Source: Trichobilharzia szidati (lineage: Eukaryota > Platyhelminthes > Trematoda > Strigeidida > Schistosomatidae). Taken from it: a DNA stretch of 64,000 bases. Made by a program: the position numbers and the translations under genes. The notes below the pieces were generated by a model that searched no databases, was not told the origin of the DNA, and saw only the letters and a program-made list of their open reading frames with translations. The stretch spans positions 99,392,020-99,456,019 of the forward strand of contig OX235272.1 of NCBI GenBank assembly GCA_944472155.2, given 5' to 3'. Positions within the stretch are counted from its first letter, which is position 1; every line of letters starts with the position of its first letter. Positions 22,726 through 34,897 of this stretch are shown here, in pieces.

Positions 22726-23925
22726 GCATTATATGTCATTGTTATCCTCATCAACACAACAGGTCTGCGTATCTTACAATATTTTAAGTGTTTCTCCATG
22801 CTGCTAACACTGTGCATAGCTGTTTAGAGTTGAAGCATGTTCAGCTTATATTTGATGGCTACAGATTCCTTAATGTGAGAATATAATTTCTGTAGGATTC
22901 ATAAAACTATGCTCATTAGACATTACTGAGATTATGGATCAATTTCTAAGTTACACATTTGTAATACTTCATTTAATGTAAACGTATTTAGTGTGAAGTT
23001 GATCTGCAAGTAAGGTTGATGAGGGTATGACGCCTCAACAGTATGGAGGTTTCAAAGATTGTCTTGATATCTGCGTATAATCCTTTAATACTGGTAAACA
23101 TAAGAGGTCTATTGATGCCTGTGGTGTCAATATAAAAACCAGCTGTAAACTACAAATACATTTATTTGCATGAGATATTACTTAGTATTAACAGAATCAG
23201 TGTATTCATAGTGTGTGCTAATGTGTAGAATTATCTTTCATAACTTCATGTTGTGCTAGTCCTTACATGTGCTTTATTTTTTTCAGGTAAACGGAGGTTG
23301 TCGAATATGAAATCAGCGGAAATATCATTCGGTCAAACTAACGTTAATACTCTTCATCGGGATTTTCTTTTGTAAATTAATGAAATGTTTAATACACTCT
23401 TCGATTCTACTTCCTCTAGACTTTTTCAGTGCGTCGCTATACTATATGCTTTTGTAATAAGTGAATTCGGATCAGTGCATGTTAAGCTTAGTTAGTGGGA
23501 TGGAGATTTACTATAGTATTATGAGACTGTTACTTTAGCCCTTCGTAAGATTTCGTGTCTGTTTCTATACATTAGCACATTGTAAAAACTAAATAGGATT
23601 TAGCAAGTTGAATAATAATTCTGTACTGTTCGATACGCTAAAATCGCCTTATCTAGCCAGTTGCAAGTCCGTATACTGTTGAACGCCAAGTATGAAGTAC
23701 AAGTAAATGTAATAACTTAGGCTTGATAGCTACTTCACTGATCTGGTAATATGCAGTGACATCATCAAATAGACTGTTCATTTGACAGTGAGCAAAGAAA
23801 CAATTTTCATCTATTTCTAATATGCCGTTGAATCATGTGGTGTTATCTAATATCCATCATTTCTATGATCAACAACTTCAGTGTTTGCATATCTTCTTCA
23901 TGGATACTAAATAACATACGCCTTT
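22726..23925. other. Non-coding, nothing recognised
   Basis: AT-rich sequence without reading frames or repeat boundaries that I can support. Confidence 0.4.
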
Positions 23926-24450
23926 ATGCATCTTATTACCTATAGTATTCCCTATTCATTTGATGTGTGTACACTGAACAAGTCTTTCACGCTTTCCCCC
24001 ACAAATACCAAGCCTTCTATTGTCACACATGTTAATAAGAGTTGCTTCCCTGGTTTCAATACAGATGACGTTCTTAAATATCTCCAGTCGTTGAACCCTT
24101 CTTGCAGCCTAGTTCCAGATTGTTTGCCTAGCCTTATTCTTAAAAAGTGTGCAGATATCCTGCGTTGTGCCAGCCGTTTGGAAGGACTTTAAAATTGTAC
24201 CTGTACCTAAGTCGTCTAATGGAACATGTTTTAAATTTAGACCTATTGCTATTACCTCCCCTTTTCTAAAGGCTATGGAAAAGTTACTCTTACTTAATCT
24301 TCAACCTTCACTTAAAGCCTTTAACGATCTCAAATAATTCGCCTATAAACACAGTAGAAGTACTTTAGATGCAGCTGCAGTCTCGCATCACATTTTCTCC
24401 ATTATAGTCGTCCACTACCAATTGTATTTTTATTTGACGAACTTAATGTA
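23926..24450 (+). pseudogene. Non-LTR reverse transcriptase fragment (CR1/Jockey-like)
   Basis: Two overlapping frames cover the finger region of a non-LTR RT: CLPSLILKKCADIL, then PAVWKDFKIVPVPKSSNG, FRPIAITSPFLKAMEKLLL and, past a TAA, FAYKHSRSTLDAAAVSHH. A frameshift near 24165 and stops show decay. The palm domain is not recognisable. It is a different lineage from elements C and D. Confidence 0.75.
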
Positions 24451-26061
24451 CATACGCATACGAAATGAAATATGTCAAGTGCGCGGACTAACTATTCCAG
24501 TGTCTTTTAATTCGCAGCTACACTGTACTAAGATGAACAGCTCTCTATCAGTAGTCAGAAAATGCTTATAAACCAAATCCTTCCAAATGTCAGACTGTCA
24601 ATTTCAGTTTCCGATGTAAAAGAAAGTTAGATGAGGCTGTTAATTCCTACGACCGTTGAAAAATTGATGAGAGTGGTACAGAAAACAGGTCTGACGTTAA
24701 GTAACTCGGACCAATTCATCACACAGCGTCTTAGCCTTAAGTGTATACCACACGCATGCATAATGTTTATCAGCTAGGTGTGCAAATCAGGGTAAACGTT
24801 AGTACGGTACACTCATTATTCAAAAAACTAACTCATATGTGAGAACTACGATTTGACCAGCTTTACAACGTTTAATATATTTAGACACAATAAACATACA
24901 CTACTTACTTCTATGACGCACTATCTAAAGCTACCTTAAAGTAGTTCCCCCTTTAGGTAATCTCCTGTCGCTACTACCCCAGTGAGCAACTCAACGTTAT
25001 CTTTGAATTTCAAAGTAAAAGCGGACATCCCGAGAGCTTTCTGGGTAAAAAGATCGTCTCCTAGTCGAAAAAGTAAACACATTCTAATCTCTTCACGAAA
25101 GCGTTTAGAGGTATTCATCCTATCACCTCAAATGACTCACTATTTGCTGTCACTTAAAAAGTAAAAATAAATTTATCGAAGGCAGTGTGCTTATGGTTTT
25201 TAGATATCATAATGCACCAGGAGGAAAAAGCTTTATTCATAGGGTTATAGCAATTAGATGCGCGATATAAATCCGAAACACAACGACTACGATTCTCAAT
25301 CATAGAACATTCTACTTTGCTATCTAATCCTGTCAACAGATGCTTCGCCAAGAAAAAGAAGACCATTGGTTCAAGGAAAATTTATTTGAAGTTTTCTTAT
25401 AAATCATGGGCAACCGTGTTCATAGCCACGGAGAAATCACAAGCATCTGAAAAATAGGAATTTCATTATTTGAACTGAAACAAAGGCAAAGAATCCCAAG
25501 CAGTTATAGTTATAAATACACCTAGCACTAAAGTTTTTTATATAGTTCCTCAATGTCAGCTCACTTTGCAGTGACTAGATTGTATACTTGACCCGTAGAT
25601 TTCCGTCAACACACTCAGAACAACTACGTTGGTTACTACCAGTCATACAAAAGAGTCTTTTCAGAGTCAATTTTTACTAATTATTCCTTTTCTCAAAGGT
25701 CAGATTCCTTCAGTAGTTGTTGTTTAGAGGGAAGGTGTCACAGTACTTTGTTTGTTATTCAATCTTGGTTTTTCTTAATGGCTAAAATTAAGCATGGTCA
25801 ATAGTTAATTTGTTTTCAATATCATGGTTAAAATGTGTTTGCACTTTTCCTATCCCATAAATGTGACGCATTTTTTATTGCGGAAAGTAAAGTACTAAAC
25901 TGCCTAAAAATAGAATGATTTGTAGATCTATATATTCAGAAATGTTCTAATTTAAGATGTATACAGAAGTATTGTATTAAGTTGAAAACTTGTATCATCA
26001 CTGCAGGATTCACATGAAATGGGTTGACGGTTTCATAACTAACCTGTATGATTTTAGTGTG
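24451..26061. other. Mostly non-coding; two weak minus-strand frames
   Basis: Two adjacent minus-strand frames (25366-25154, 70 codons; 25118-24936, 60 codons, with LFRLGDDLFTQKALGMSAF) overlap as if one protein were shifted. They have coding-like texture but no family I recognise. The rest shows nothing. Confidence 0.25.
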
Positions 26062-27020
26062 ACGTCAACAACAAAAAGTTGCCTATTGTTGACAAGTCTC
26101 TACATAAATTCTTCACAGTGTTAAAAACGGAATATATCTCTAGCTTCTTGACATATATAAACTCACTAGTAGAGGGGATAAAATTCACATTTGAATCGGA
26201 AAATAAACAAGGAGAATCAGCTATGTTAGATTGTAAAATAAAACGAATAGAAGAAGGTAAACTACATATTAGCGTTTATAAAAAACCAACGCATTCTAAT
26301 AGATATTTAAACTTTAATTCATCTCATCCGTTAGCTGTTAAGGCAGGCTCAGTTAAGTGTTCAACAAACCAAGGAGTAGCACTAAGTAGCACAAAAAAAG
26401 ACCTAAATGATGAAATAAAACAGATAGAAGAGGCGTTGGTGTTAAATAACTATCCTATAAAATTCATTAGGAAGATCGAGAAAGGCCAAAAGCAAAATAA
26501 AAATAATTGTGAAACTAGTAGTGATAACATAAGTAAGAAAGAATACAAGTTATCTACTGTTATACCATATAAGGAGGGGACACCTGAGACCCTACGTAGG
26601 ATTCTTAATAAAGCAGGAATCAGGGTGGCATTGAAACCTACAAACTCGCTCAGAGACAAACTGTGTAGGCTTAAAGACCCGGTGTACCCAATTAAACAAA
26701 ATAACATAATTTACAAAATACCCTGCAATGACTGTGAGGTCAACTATATAGGTCAAACTAGTAGATCGGGGGTAATCAGATTGGCGGAATATGAGAATTT
26801 GGCTAAGGTAAGAATGGTTGACCCCGAGAAGATAAGTAATTTAGAAAAAAGCTCAGCAATTGCACTGTATGCATTAACACACAATAGAGTAGCTGAGGGT
26901 TAAGATTCTAAGAAGTAATCTATGTAGGTGGAGAGAGAGATTGATTACTGAATCCTGGTTCATTGAGTCTACACCCAACACATGCAGCAGAAATGACTCA
27001 ATGCGAATACCAGAGATATA
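26062..27020 (+). pseudogene. Penelope-like element fragment: RT end and GIY-YIG-type endonuclease
   Basis: Penelope elements encode an RT related to telomerase plus a C-terminal GIY-YIG endonuclease. Visible are the region just after the RT catalytic site (KTEYISSFLTYINSLVEGIK), the conserved YKKPTHSNRYLNF, a lysine-rich linker, IPYKEGTPETLRRILNKAGI, and the endonuclease start YKIPCNDCEVNYIGQTSRSG. The catalytic palm is missing at the 5' end and the frame breaks after ALTHNRVAEG (26903), with only degraded matches to about 27020. It resembles schistosome Perere-10/Cercyon-type elements. Confidence 0.85.
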
Positions 27021-27162
27021 GAAGATATTTTTAGCACCAGTCAGTCAAATCAGAGGAGGATAATAAATAATCTTAAAATTCTATTTCAATTCACGTACAT
27101 CATAACATTTTAACAAGTTACTTATTTTGACTATAAAAACACTCGCCTTATTTCCCATTTGA

Positions 27163-27528
27163 TTGTATTTGATCAATAATACACCTCTCTATTTCAACTT
27201 CATCGACTTTGAAAAGGCCTTTGACTGTGTCGATCGAGAAGTGATTTGGAAACTTCTTCGCTACTACGGGGTGCCACCGACAATAATACATCTCATCCAA
27301 CAGCTATACGACAATGCTGCATGCCAAGTAATCCACAATGGGAAACTTACGGAACCCTTCGAAGTGAGGACAGGAGTAAGACAAGGCTGCCTACTATCGC
27401 CAATGATTTTCTTGATTGCAGTAGACTGGATAATGCGACAAACAGTGGGCAATGAGGAAACAGGCATAAAATGGACACACACAAAAAACTTGGAGGATCT
27501 GGACTTCGCCGATGATAATCATTTATAG
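27163..27528 (+). pseudogene. RTE-clade reverse transcriptase fragment (SR2-like)
   Basis: One open frame of about 120 codons with the RT palm: FNFIDFEKAFDCVDRE (motif A), VRTGVRQGCLLSPMIFL (motif B) and DLDFADDNHL (motif C), then a stop. The sequence style is that of the RTE clade, to which SR2 of schistosomes belongs. Both ends of the element are missing. Confidence 0.85.
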
Positions 27529-27603
27529 TAACAATGTAATCAAAGTGTATGAAAAGTAGTAATAATCATTATGATAATGTCTAAACAAAGAAAATCTTAT
27601 TAT

Positions 27604-27700
27604 ATACTAGTCCACAAAGTGAACGTAACGGGCAGATTTACTGATTTGCCGGCCACTACGTGTTTGATAAGGAGGAGGATCAACTGTCTGATTATTTGCT
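27604..27700 (-). pseudogene. Fragment of a gypsy pol C-terminus
   Basis: TRSGRQISKSARYVHFVD followed by a stop closely resembles the end of pol in element M (TRSGRQVNKPARFVHF). Only the extreme tail is present. It abuts a Penelope terminal sequence. Confidence 0.65.
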
Positions 27701-27739
27701 TGTGCAGATGTCAATTTAGGTTCGAAGTCATTATTGATA

Positions 27740-27935
27740 TAAGTATAAAACTTAGGCACTGTGGTAGAGTATAACTCCATTATGGATAAGATTTTATTTT
27801 GATAAATCACACAGTATTGTACAGTAATATTAACTGATGACGTTTCAAGCACAAATTATAGCTTATAACCATATCAAGTCACTCACACAACTTTTTGCTT
27901 CATTTATGTACATGAATGTAATTGGTTTTAAAATA
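27740..27935 (-). repeat. Penelope-like terminal sequence with hammerhead-like motif
   Basis: Matches 39490-39680 and the end of the Penelope copy at 43270-43309. In minus orientation it reads a short hairpin (AAGC...GCTT), then GAAAC-GTC-ATCAG. Hammerhead ribozymes are known in Penelope terminal repeats; here the CUGAUGA box is not canonical, so ribozyme identity is tentative. Confidence 0.45.
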
Positions 27936-28517
27936 GGATTTTCTTAAAACCAGTGGTGTTCCTTCTCTAGTCTTAACTGACGTCACATCAGCTGACACAA
28001 TTGAAGGGAAAGATTATAACGAAGTGCGTTCTGTGGCTGCGAACAGTAGTTACCTAGGTAATACCAAAAGTTTGGTATTATTTTAATTAATATCACGAGT
28101 CTAGCCTTATAAACCCATGGATATAGTTCTTCCCTCACGGTATACTAGGACATCTAGAAGTCAGGAGCACACTGTCTTCGGTAGACCTAGTTTTACTTTG
28201 TGACTTTAACTGGTGAGCAAGCTGGTGTTGTGGTATTAGGTAGGACAACTCCAAATCTAAATATTTTCTAGATGTGAACATACTTACTTACTCTGGTGGC
28301 AATATAATCTTCTTATCAAGAAACTAAGTATGTCCACTTTTACTTAGTAATTCGAAACTAGAGTAAACGCCATGCTGCTAAGTTATCCAAGAGACAGAAT
28401 TATGAGTGAACTAGTATATGGATACACTTATTCTGACGCGACTAAATAATAATCATAATCACTTAACGAATCAATAGGCCGCTTACTTTCAGTCTTAATT
28501 CAAAGACAACATTAGCT
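27936..28517. other. Non-coding, nothing recognised
   Basis: No frame or repeat boundary seen until the 5' LTR of element F. Confidence 0.4.
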
Positions 28518-28804
28518 TGTAGTGACCCGTTTTATTACTCATAATCGTACTATACTTTCATTGTGTAATTGTACTTTCATTTGTTTATTACTCTAAATCA
28601 TGCATGTTAACAATTGATACTTTTTGTGCTCGCTCGATTTTTGAATTTTGATTGCTGCAATAATACACTGTCGTATTCCTTCGCAAGTGCCTTTTTAATT
28701 ACGTTGTGGATGTCGAGTAATCACAACGTTAGGACACAAATATAAACGCGAAGAAGTACTAAGATATACGTGCATTCTAGTTCAGTCAAAATAGAGCAGC
28801 AACA
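28518..28804 (+). repeat. 5' LTR of element F
   Basis: 287 bp, TG...CA ends; the same family as the LTRs of E, H and J. Confidence 0.95.
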
Positions 28805-28969
28805 AATTGGTGAGCCCTACGATAACTTGCTGACTCCGACGACGACGACTTTTGACCTCGACGCGTTGTTACACTTGTTGGATTAATAAAACTTTAACCT
28901 TCGTGGATCTATATATTTATTACATATTCCGAACTCATTCTTGTGTTTGCTCATCGCACAACCTGCAGT

Positions 28970-28983
28970 AATTTGTGGTAAGC
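28970..28983 (+). promoter_or_regulatory. Leader splice donor of element F
   Basis: ATTTGTG followed by GTAAGC about 100 bp before the gag ATG. Element H has CCTCG followed by GTAAGC at the equivalent place (34798). Element E joins foreign coding sequence at this position. Confidence 0.45.
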
Positions 28984-29076
28984 ACCTGCATTGCATTTTT
29001 CTGTTTTGCCATATTCTTATTGTGCAAAAATTTTGCTATTTTGTTACTCTTAAACCAATTTTTTACGAATTGTAAC

Positions 29077-29931
29077 ATGTCTTCCAATACCTCTGATAAC
29101 TTAGAGCTGGGATCTGTTAGTGCTATCTCTCTTACTGTACCAGTTTTTAAGCCCAGAGACCCTCATCTTTGGTTTGCTCGACTGGAACATTATTTGGCTA
29201 GCAATAAGCTCACATCACAGACAGCTAAATTTGGCATTTTGAGTACAGTGCTACCAGACGAAGTCGCCGAGCAGGTACGACAATACATCGTTCATCCCAG
29301 CACAGAAGCGCCTTATGACAAGTTGAAGGAAGAGGTACTGCGATGCACTTCGCTTTCAGATAGGCAAGCACTCGATCGCCTGTTAAGCAATGTTGAGTTA
29401 GGTGATAAAACCCCATCTCAACTCATGAGGCATATGCAAAGCCTAGTTGCAGGAAGAGAAATCGATAAACGTCTCTTTTATCAAATCTGGCTGCGACGAC
29501 TTCCGCAAAACATCCAGCAGGTTCTTGCCTTCGGAGACGACGACATTGACATAGAAAGGCTCACTGAAATCGCAGATCGCATGTACGAGAGGTCAACACC
29601 TCAATCTGTCGCTTCCACTAGCAGAATACCAGATAAAGTTATCACGATAGACCCACTGGATAAAGCAGAAGCCATCAGAGTCGACAAAACGTCAAACGAG
29701 CGCATAGAAGCCTTAGAACGTAAAATCGACGTGCTCACTGAGCAATTAATGGCAATGAGGGTTAATAGACAACCTACCACAACGTACAGAAGACAACGTA
29801 GCCACTCACGCAATAGGCGTAAATATAGCTTACAACAGAATATATGCTGGTATCATCGGAAATTTGGGGTACACGCAAAACGGTGCACACAACCTTGTGC
29901 TTTCCAACAAACGGTGGCGTTGGGAAACTAA
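29077..29931 (+). CDS. Element F Gag
   Basis: 284 codons from ATG at 29077 ([11 protein letters not shown]). Upstream codons in frame have no ATG that suits. The capsid-like region resembles H and A ([51 protein letters not shown]). A short coiled-coil-like stretch ([19 protein letters not shown], around residues 206-224) and a basic Arg/Ser linker precede the knuckle CWYHRKF...RCTQPC (CX2HX9CX3C). Gag would assemble particles and bind RNA in the cytoplasm. The stop TAA (29929-29931) directly follows the slippery heptamer. Confidence 0.9.
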   Translation: MSSNTSDNLELGSVSAISLTVPVFKPRDPHLWFARLEHYLASNKLTSQTAKFGILSTVLPDEVAEQVRQYIVHPSTEAPYDKLKEEVLRCTSLSDRQALDRLLSNVELGDKTPSQLMRHMQSLVAGREIDKRLFYQIWLRRLPQNIQQVLAFGDDDIDIERLTEIADRMYERSTPQSVASTSRIPDKVITIDPLDKAEAIRVDKTSNERIEALERKIDVLTEQLMAMRVNRQPTTTYRRQRSHSRNRRKYSLQQNICWYHRKFGVHAKRCTQPCAFQQTVALGN

Positions 29932-32900
29932 AAGGCCGGCGGTCGGTGACGACTGCGGTCGCTGGCCAACACACGTCCCACGGCCGTCTATTCAGGGTGA
30001 CAGACAAAACAACGGGGGCACAATTCCTGGTAGATACTGGTGCAGAAATTAGTGTAGTTCCCCCAACACCCAACGAGCGCTTACAACCAAACCCAGCATT
30101 AGTTCTCAAGGCTGCGAACAATTCTACCATAAAAACATTTGGAACTCGGAGGCAAAAACTTAATTTTGGATGCAGTACGCCATTTGAGTGGGAGTTCGTA
30201 GTCGCCGACGTAACCTTTCCTATCATTGGAATAGATTTTCTTCAACACTACGAATTGCTAGTTGACTCTAGTCACCATAGATTGATAGATACCAGTCGTA
30301 AACTATCGATTTCAGGCATCTCCACAGATGTCGAGAGTATTCGCTTGATGGTAGCCACAACAGATCAATTATCCAGGTACGATATTTTGCTAAAGAAATT
30401 TCCTGAACTGACACAGAGCGATTACTCCACAGCCTCTCTCAAGCACAACGTTACACACCATATTGTAACTAAAGGTCCACCAGTCTCAGCAAAACCACGT
30501 CGTTTAGATCCAGCTAAAATGCAAATAGCAAAAGCAGAATTCAACAGATTATTGGATCTAGGAATAATACGACCGTCAAACAGCCCATGGTCATCACCAC
30601 TGCATATGGTACCAAAGAAAAACTCAACAGAGATACGACCATGTGGAGATTACCGAGCTTTAAATAAGCAGACGATAGCAGATAGATACCCAATTCCGCA
30701 CATCCACGATTTTTTCCATAACATGGCAGGTGCTCAGATATTTTCCAAAATTGACCTCGTTCGTGCATACTACCATATACCGGTCGAGCCCAAGGACATC
30801 CCCAAAACGGCGGTGACCACTCCTTTTGGCTTATTCGAGTTCGTCCGCCTACCATTTGGCTTGACTAACGCAGCTCAAACATTTCAGAGATTCATTGACC
30901 AGGTATTGCACGGCCTCCCATTCACTTACGCTTATATCGATGATATACTGGTTGCAAGTAAATCCCCTGAGGAGCACGAACATCACTTAGAAACACTCTT
31001 TAAACGTTTAGCCGAATATGGAATTGTCATTAAACCAAGTAAATGTGAATTCGGTAAGAAAACTATAAAATTTTTGGGACATCAGGTAGACAATCAAGGC
31101 ATTCGACCAATAGCAGAACAGCTGCAAGTCATAAAAGAATACCCGATTCCAGATTCCTTCAAAAAGTTACGCAGATTTCTTGGTCTCGTCAATTTTTATC
31201 GCCGTTTCATTCCTCACTGTGCACAGCTGGCCCAACCTCTGACAGATTTACTAAAAGGTCATGCAAAATCGCTGCACATGAGTACTTCAGCAATCGAGGC
31301 ATTTGAAAAGCTGAAACAAACTCTAAGCTCAGAAACTTTACTAGTACGTCGTGACGTCAACGCTCCTATAGCGATTATGACAGATGCATCAGATGTCGCC
31401 GTCGGTGCAGTTCTTCAACAATTTTCTGCTGGGAAATGGCAACCTCTCTCCTTTTTCTCCAAACGTCTAGACGCCACTCAATCAAGATATAGTGCATTCA
31501 GTAGAGAATTACTAGCAGTCTATCTTGCTGTTAAACATTTTCGTCATATGGTAGAAGGAATACCGTTTACCATCTACACAGACCACAAACCACTAACCAA
31601 GGCCATGAATGCAAAGCACGATAAGTACTCGCCAAGAGAACTCAGACACCTCGAGTTCATTTCTCAGTTCACTTCAGATATTAGATTCATAAAAGGACAT
31701 AAAAACGAGGTAGCAGATGCGTTATCCCGCATCCATATAAATACCTTAGAAAAAGACCAATTTGATCTTAAAAATATGGCTAGACTGCAAACTATGGACG
31801 AGGATCTGAAAAGAATAAAAAATAGCACGAGTACTTCCTTACGTTTGCAAGATGTTATGCTTGATGAAGGACTAATTATTACGTGTGATGTTTCCAAAGG
31901 TAAACCGCGCCCTTTTGTCCCACTAGAAATGCGAAGATCAGTTTTTTCCAAAGTACATGGCATTTCTCACCCTGGCATCCGAGCAACAGTTAAACTGATA
32001 AGTGACCGATATGTATGGCCGAATATGAATCGGGAGATTAAACAGTGGGCCAGATCATGTTTAGCCTGCCAAAAGTCAAAAGTACAACGACATACAGTTT
32101 CGCCTAATGGACAGTTTCCAGAACCTGATGGTAGGTTCCAACACATACACATTGACATCGTTGGACCATTACCACCATCTAATGGCTTTACGTACATTTT
32201 AACGTGTATTGACAGATTTACGAGATGGCCAGTAGCTTGTCCCTTACCTGATATTTCTGCTGAAACCGTTGCAAAGAGCATCGTACAAAATTGGATTTCC
32301 AACTTCGGAGTGCCCACCATTATTACTACAGACAGAGGTTCCCAATTCGAAAGCCATTTATTCCAACAACTCACAGAACTACTGGGAATCAAACGTATAC
32401 GTACTACTGCATATCATCCCAGTTCAAACGGCTTAGTGGAGAGATTTCATCGTCAACTGAAAGCATCATTGATGGCAGTGAAGGACGATGATAAGTGGAG
32501 CGATAAATTACCTCTCGTACTTCTTGGAATACGTTCGACAATAAAACAAGATATCAAATGTTGTCCAGCAGAATTAGTTTATGGAACTACTTTACGACTA
32601 CCTGGAGAATATTTCAACCCAGCCACTGAAGTTCCAACTGACGAAACTACTTTTGTACAACAACTGAGACAGCATATGAGTCTTTTAAGATATCACCCAC
32701 CGCGACATCAGCTCAACCAAGCATACATGCCTGAAAAACTAGAAAATTGCACGCATGTTTTCATACGACACGACGGTGTAAGGAAACCACTTCAACCACC
32801 TTATGACGGACCATTCAAAGTAATAAGCAGAACAAGCAAAATCATCACTGTCGAACGCGGAGGAAAACACGAGATTGTAAGCATCGATCGCGTAAAACCA

Positions 32901-33092
32901 GCTTTCATGGAAATAGAGGTGACTGAATGTTTACCCAAGTCATCAACATCACCTAAAATTATGCCACAAAATGATTCCTGCTTTCAAGATTCAAAATCTG
33001 ATGATATTCCGTCTAACAAAACAGAAAGAATCACAAGATCAGGCAGACGAGTACATTGGCCACAAAGATTTGTACAGACAATTTATTTCTAA
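29844..33092 (+). CDS. Element F Pol polyprotein
   Basis: Open for 1082 codons, overlapping gag in the -1 frame and probably entered at 29922-29928. Counting from 29844: protease DTG at residues 64-66; RT with FSKIDL (about 300-305) and YIDD (364-367); RNase H with TDAS (D514), E555, TDHKP (D580) and D625; integrase zinc finger H705/H709/C739/C742 and catalytic D771, D830, E866, with the D-35-E spacing. The C-terminus carries a [12 protein letters not shown] module and [13 protein letters not shown]. All catalytic residues are present and there are no stops. The protein would be cut by its own protease into enzymes for reverse transcription and integration. Confidence 0.92.
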   Translation: MLVSSEIWGTRKTVHTTLCFPTNGGVGKLKGRRSVTTAVAGQHTSHGRLFRVTDKTTGAQFLVDTGAEISVVPPTPNERLQPNPALVLKAANNSTIKTFGTRRQKLNFGCSTPFEWEFVVADVTFPIIGIDFLQHYELLVDSSHHRLIDTSRKLSISGISTDVESIRLMVATTDQLSRYDILLKKFPELTQSDYSTASLKHNVTHHIVTKGPPVSAKPRRLDPAKMQIAKAEFNRLLDLGIIRPSNSPWSSPLHMVPKKNSTEIRPCGDYRALNKQTIADRYPIPHIHDFFHNMAGAQIFSKIDLVRAYYHIPVEPKDIPKTAVTTPFGLFEFVRLPFGLTNAAQTFQRFIDQVLHGLPFTYAYIDDILVASKSPEEHEHHLETLFKRLAEYGIVIKPSKCEFGKKTIKFLGHQVDNQGIRPIAEQLQVIKEYPIPDSFKKLRRFLGLVNFYRRFIPHCAQLAQPLTDLLKGHAKSLHMSTSAIEAFEKLKQTLSSETLLVRRDVNAPIAIMTDASDVAVGAVLQQFSAGKWQPLSFFSKRLDATQSRYSAFSRELLAVYLAVKHFRHMVEGIPFTIYTDHKPLTKAMNAKHDKYSPRELRHLEFISQFTSDIRFIKGHKNEVADALSRIHINTLEKDQFDLKNMARLQTMDEDLKRIKNSTSTSLRLQDVMLDEGLIITCDVSKGKPRPFVPLEMRRSVFSKVHGISHPGIRATVKLISDRYVWPNMNREIKQWARSCLACQKSKVQRHTVSPNGQFPEPDGRFQHIHIDIVGPLPPSNGFTYILTCIDRFTRWPVACPLPDISAETVAKSIVQNWISNFGVPTIITTDRGSQFESHLFQQLTELLGIKRIRTTAYHPSSNGLVERFHRQLKASLMAVKDDDKWSDKLPLVLLGIRSTIKQDIKCCPAELVYGTTLRLPGEYFNPATEVPTDETTFVQQLRQHMSLLRYHPPRHQLNQAYMPEKLENCTHVFIRHDGVRKPLQPPYDGPFKVISRTSKIITVERGGKHEIVSIDRVKPAFMEIEVTECLPKSSTSPKIMPQNDSCFQDSKSDDIPSNKTERITRSGRRVHWPQRFVQTIYF
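29922..29967 (+). promoter_or_regulatory. Predicted -1 ribosomal frameshift signal of element F
   Basis: GGGAAAC at 29922-29928 lies in the gag frame as G GGA AAC, right before the stop. Five bases later GGCCGGC (29934-29940) can pair with GCTGGCC (29961-29967), enclosing a hairpin GTCG-GTGA-CGAC (29942-29953) with a GNRA-type loop. Spacing and structure fit known -1 sites. Pol is open in the -1 frame across this point. Confidence 0.75.
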
Positions 33093-33426
33093 TTCATTTC
33101 CATACTACCTTATTACGGTACTATTAACTGTATGTTAAGATATAAATCTATTCTGTAACTCTTTACAATAACAACCCCATTATTATTCTAATAATTTTTC
33201 TGGTTTTATTGTTACATTTTGCACAACTTTCTAAATATTTCGGTTCGTTTCGAAGTTGTTAACATTTTTGCATATATACAGTTATATTATCAAACCTCAA
33301 AAACTTAAAATCCTCAATTCGGTTTTCATACCACAAACTCGTATATATTTCTTCTGTAATTGTAATTTACAATATCATTCCAAATACAGGTAAACTTCAT
33401 TTACCTGTATTCTACGGAGGGGCTAT

Positions 33427-33713
33427 TGTAGTGACCCGTTTTATTACTCATAATCGTACTATACTTTCATTGTGTAATTGTACTTTCATTTGTTTATTAC
33501 TCTAAATCATGCATGTTAACAATTGATACTTTTTGTGCTCGCTCGATTTTTGAATTTTGATTGCTGCAATAATACACTGTCGTATTCCTTCGCAAGTGCC
33601 TTTTTAATTACGTTGTGGATGTCGAGTAATCACAACGTTAGGACACAAATATAAACGCGAAGAAGTACTAAGATATACGTGCATTCTAGTTCAGTCAAAA
33701 TAGAGCAGCAACA
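33427..33713 (+). repeat. 3' LTR of element F
   Basis: 287 bp, matches 28518-28804 without differences that I can see; followed by AGCT. Confidence 0.95.
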
Positions 33714-33717
33714 AGCT

Positions 33718-34358
33718 ACTCATTAAATTAGTAGATTCAGGAGACTGATCTACTCTTGCCTTCGAAATAATTTGCCCCATTGTGTTTTACTTCGAAATAT
33801 GAGTATACTGGCCAGTTGTTGTTGATTATCCATGCATTCAGTTATACTGTCCCACCTTTGTTCCTATCAGCAAGTTACTATTCCTTCTACATATCTACTT
33901 TTCACTGTTCGCAGGTAAACAATGTTAATAACTTTATCACTTATTTGATGTTTCGACTTTCGAAGTGTCAATTTTACATTACGTAAGCACCTGTCTCAAT
34001 CCAAACGGATAGTTCTGACCTTTGATTATTGCACTAACATTCCTCGTCATACGCCATACTCCCGACATGTAGGTACTGACAATAATTTGCATTGAATAGC
34101 GAAACGTCAGTAAAAACGCTATCGTTTTGTTTTTCATTCGTTGGGAAATACAAAAAACCTTCATTATAATGAATATCATATACCCAATGCCCAAATTTTT
34201 CCGAACTGTTAAAAACTGACAATAATTACTGCTAACAAATTTATCACGACAACAAGAATGTACTGCATATTAACGAAAATATAACGCAAAGGCGAGCGTC
34301 TTTCCTAAATGTACTACTCAATATAGCATATGAACCTAATCTCCTGAACTCCGTAGCT
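33718..34358. other. Non-coding spacer between elements F and H
   Basis: No frame or repeat recognised. It ends in AGCT right before the LTR of H, the same four bases that flank F. Confidence 0.4.
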
Positions 34359-34647
34359 TGTAGTGACCCGTTTTATTACTCATCATCGCAGTATACTTTC
34401 ACTATGTAATTGGACTTTGATTTGTTTATTACTCTAAATCTTGCATGTTAACAATTGATACTTTTTGTACTCGCTCGATTTTTGAATTTTGATCGCTGCA
34501 ATAATACACTATCGTATTCCTTCGCAAGTGCCTTTTGAATTACGTTGTGGACGTCGAGTAATCACAACGTTAGCACACAATTATAAACGCGAAGAAGTAC
34601 TAGGATATACGTGTACGCTAGTTTAGTCAAAATATAGCAGCACAACA
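34359..34647 (+). repeat. 5' LTR of element H
   Basis: 289 bp, TG...CA ends, about as long as and clearly related to the LTRs of E and F. Confidence 0.85.
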
Positions 34648-34897
34648 ATTGGTGAGCCCGACATAGCTGATCGATCGACTACACCATTTCGAAATATACA
34701 CACAGTGGATTTAATTATCTTTGCTATCGTATTTACTTTTATAACTGCATAACATTCGGATATATATTTACTGATATTTTTTGCTTAAAGTACCTCGGTA
34801 AGCAGAACATTTTTGAACTTACCTATATTCTGTTCTGTTTTTGCTCACTTTTTGTAATTTTGCTGTCACCTATATATATATTCTTTTCTGCACTTTT

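Larger units (their letters stand above)
28518..33713 (+). mobile_element. Element F: complete Ty3/gypsy retrotransposon, CsRn1/Gulliver-like
   Basis: 5196 bp with two 287-bp LTRs (28518-28804, 33427-33713) that look identical, flanked by AGCT (28514-28517, 33714-33717). Order: LTR, primer-binding site TGGTGAGCCC (28808-28817), leader with a splice donor (28978), gag, pol in the -1 frame, short 3' region, polypurine tract TACGGAGGGG, LTR. Both frames are open, so this is the best candidate for an autonomous element in the window. Confidence 0.95.

Noticed and set aside
29774..30226. 150-codon antisense frames over the gag-pol junction of F, H and J
   Set aside because: Antisense shadows; repeated because the elements are related.
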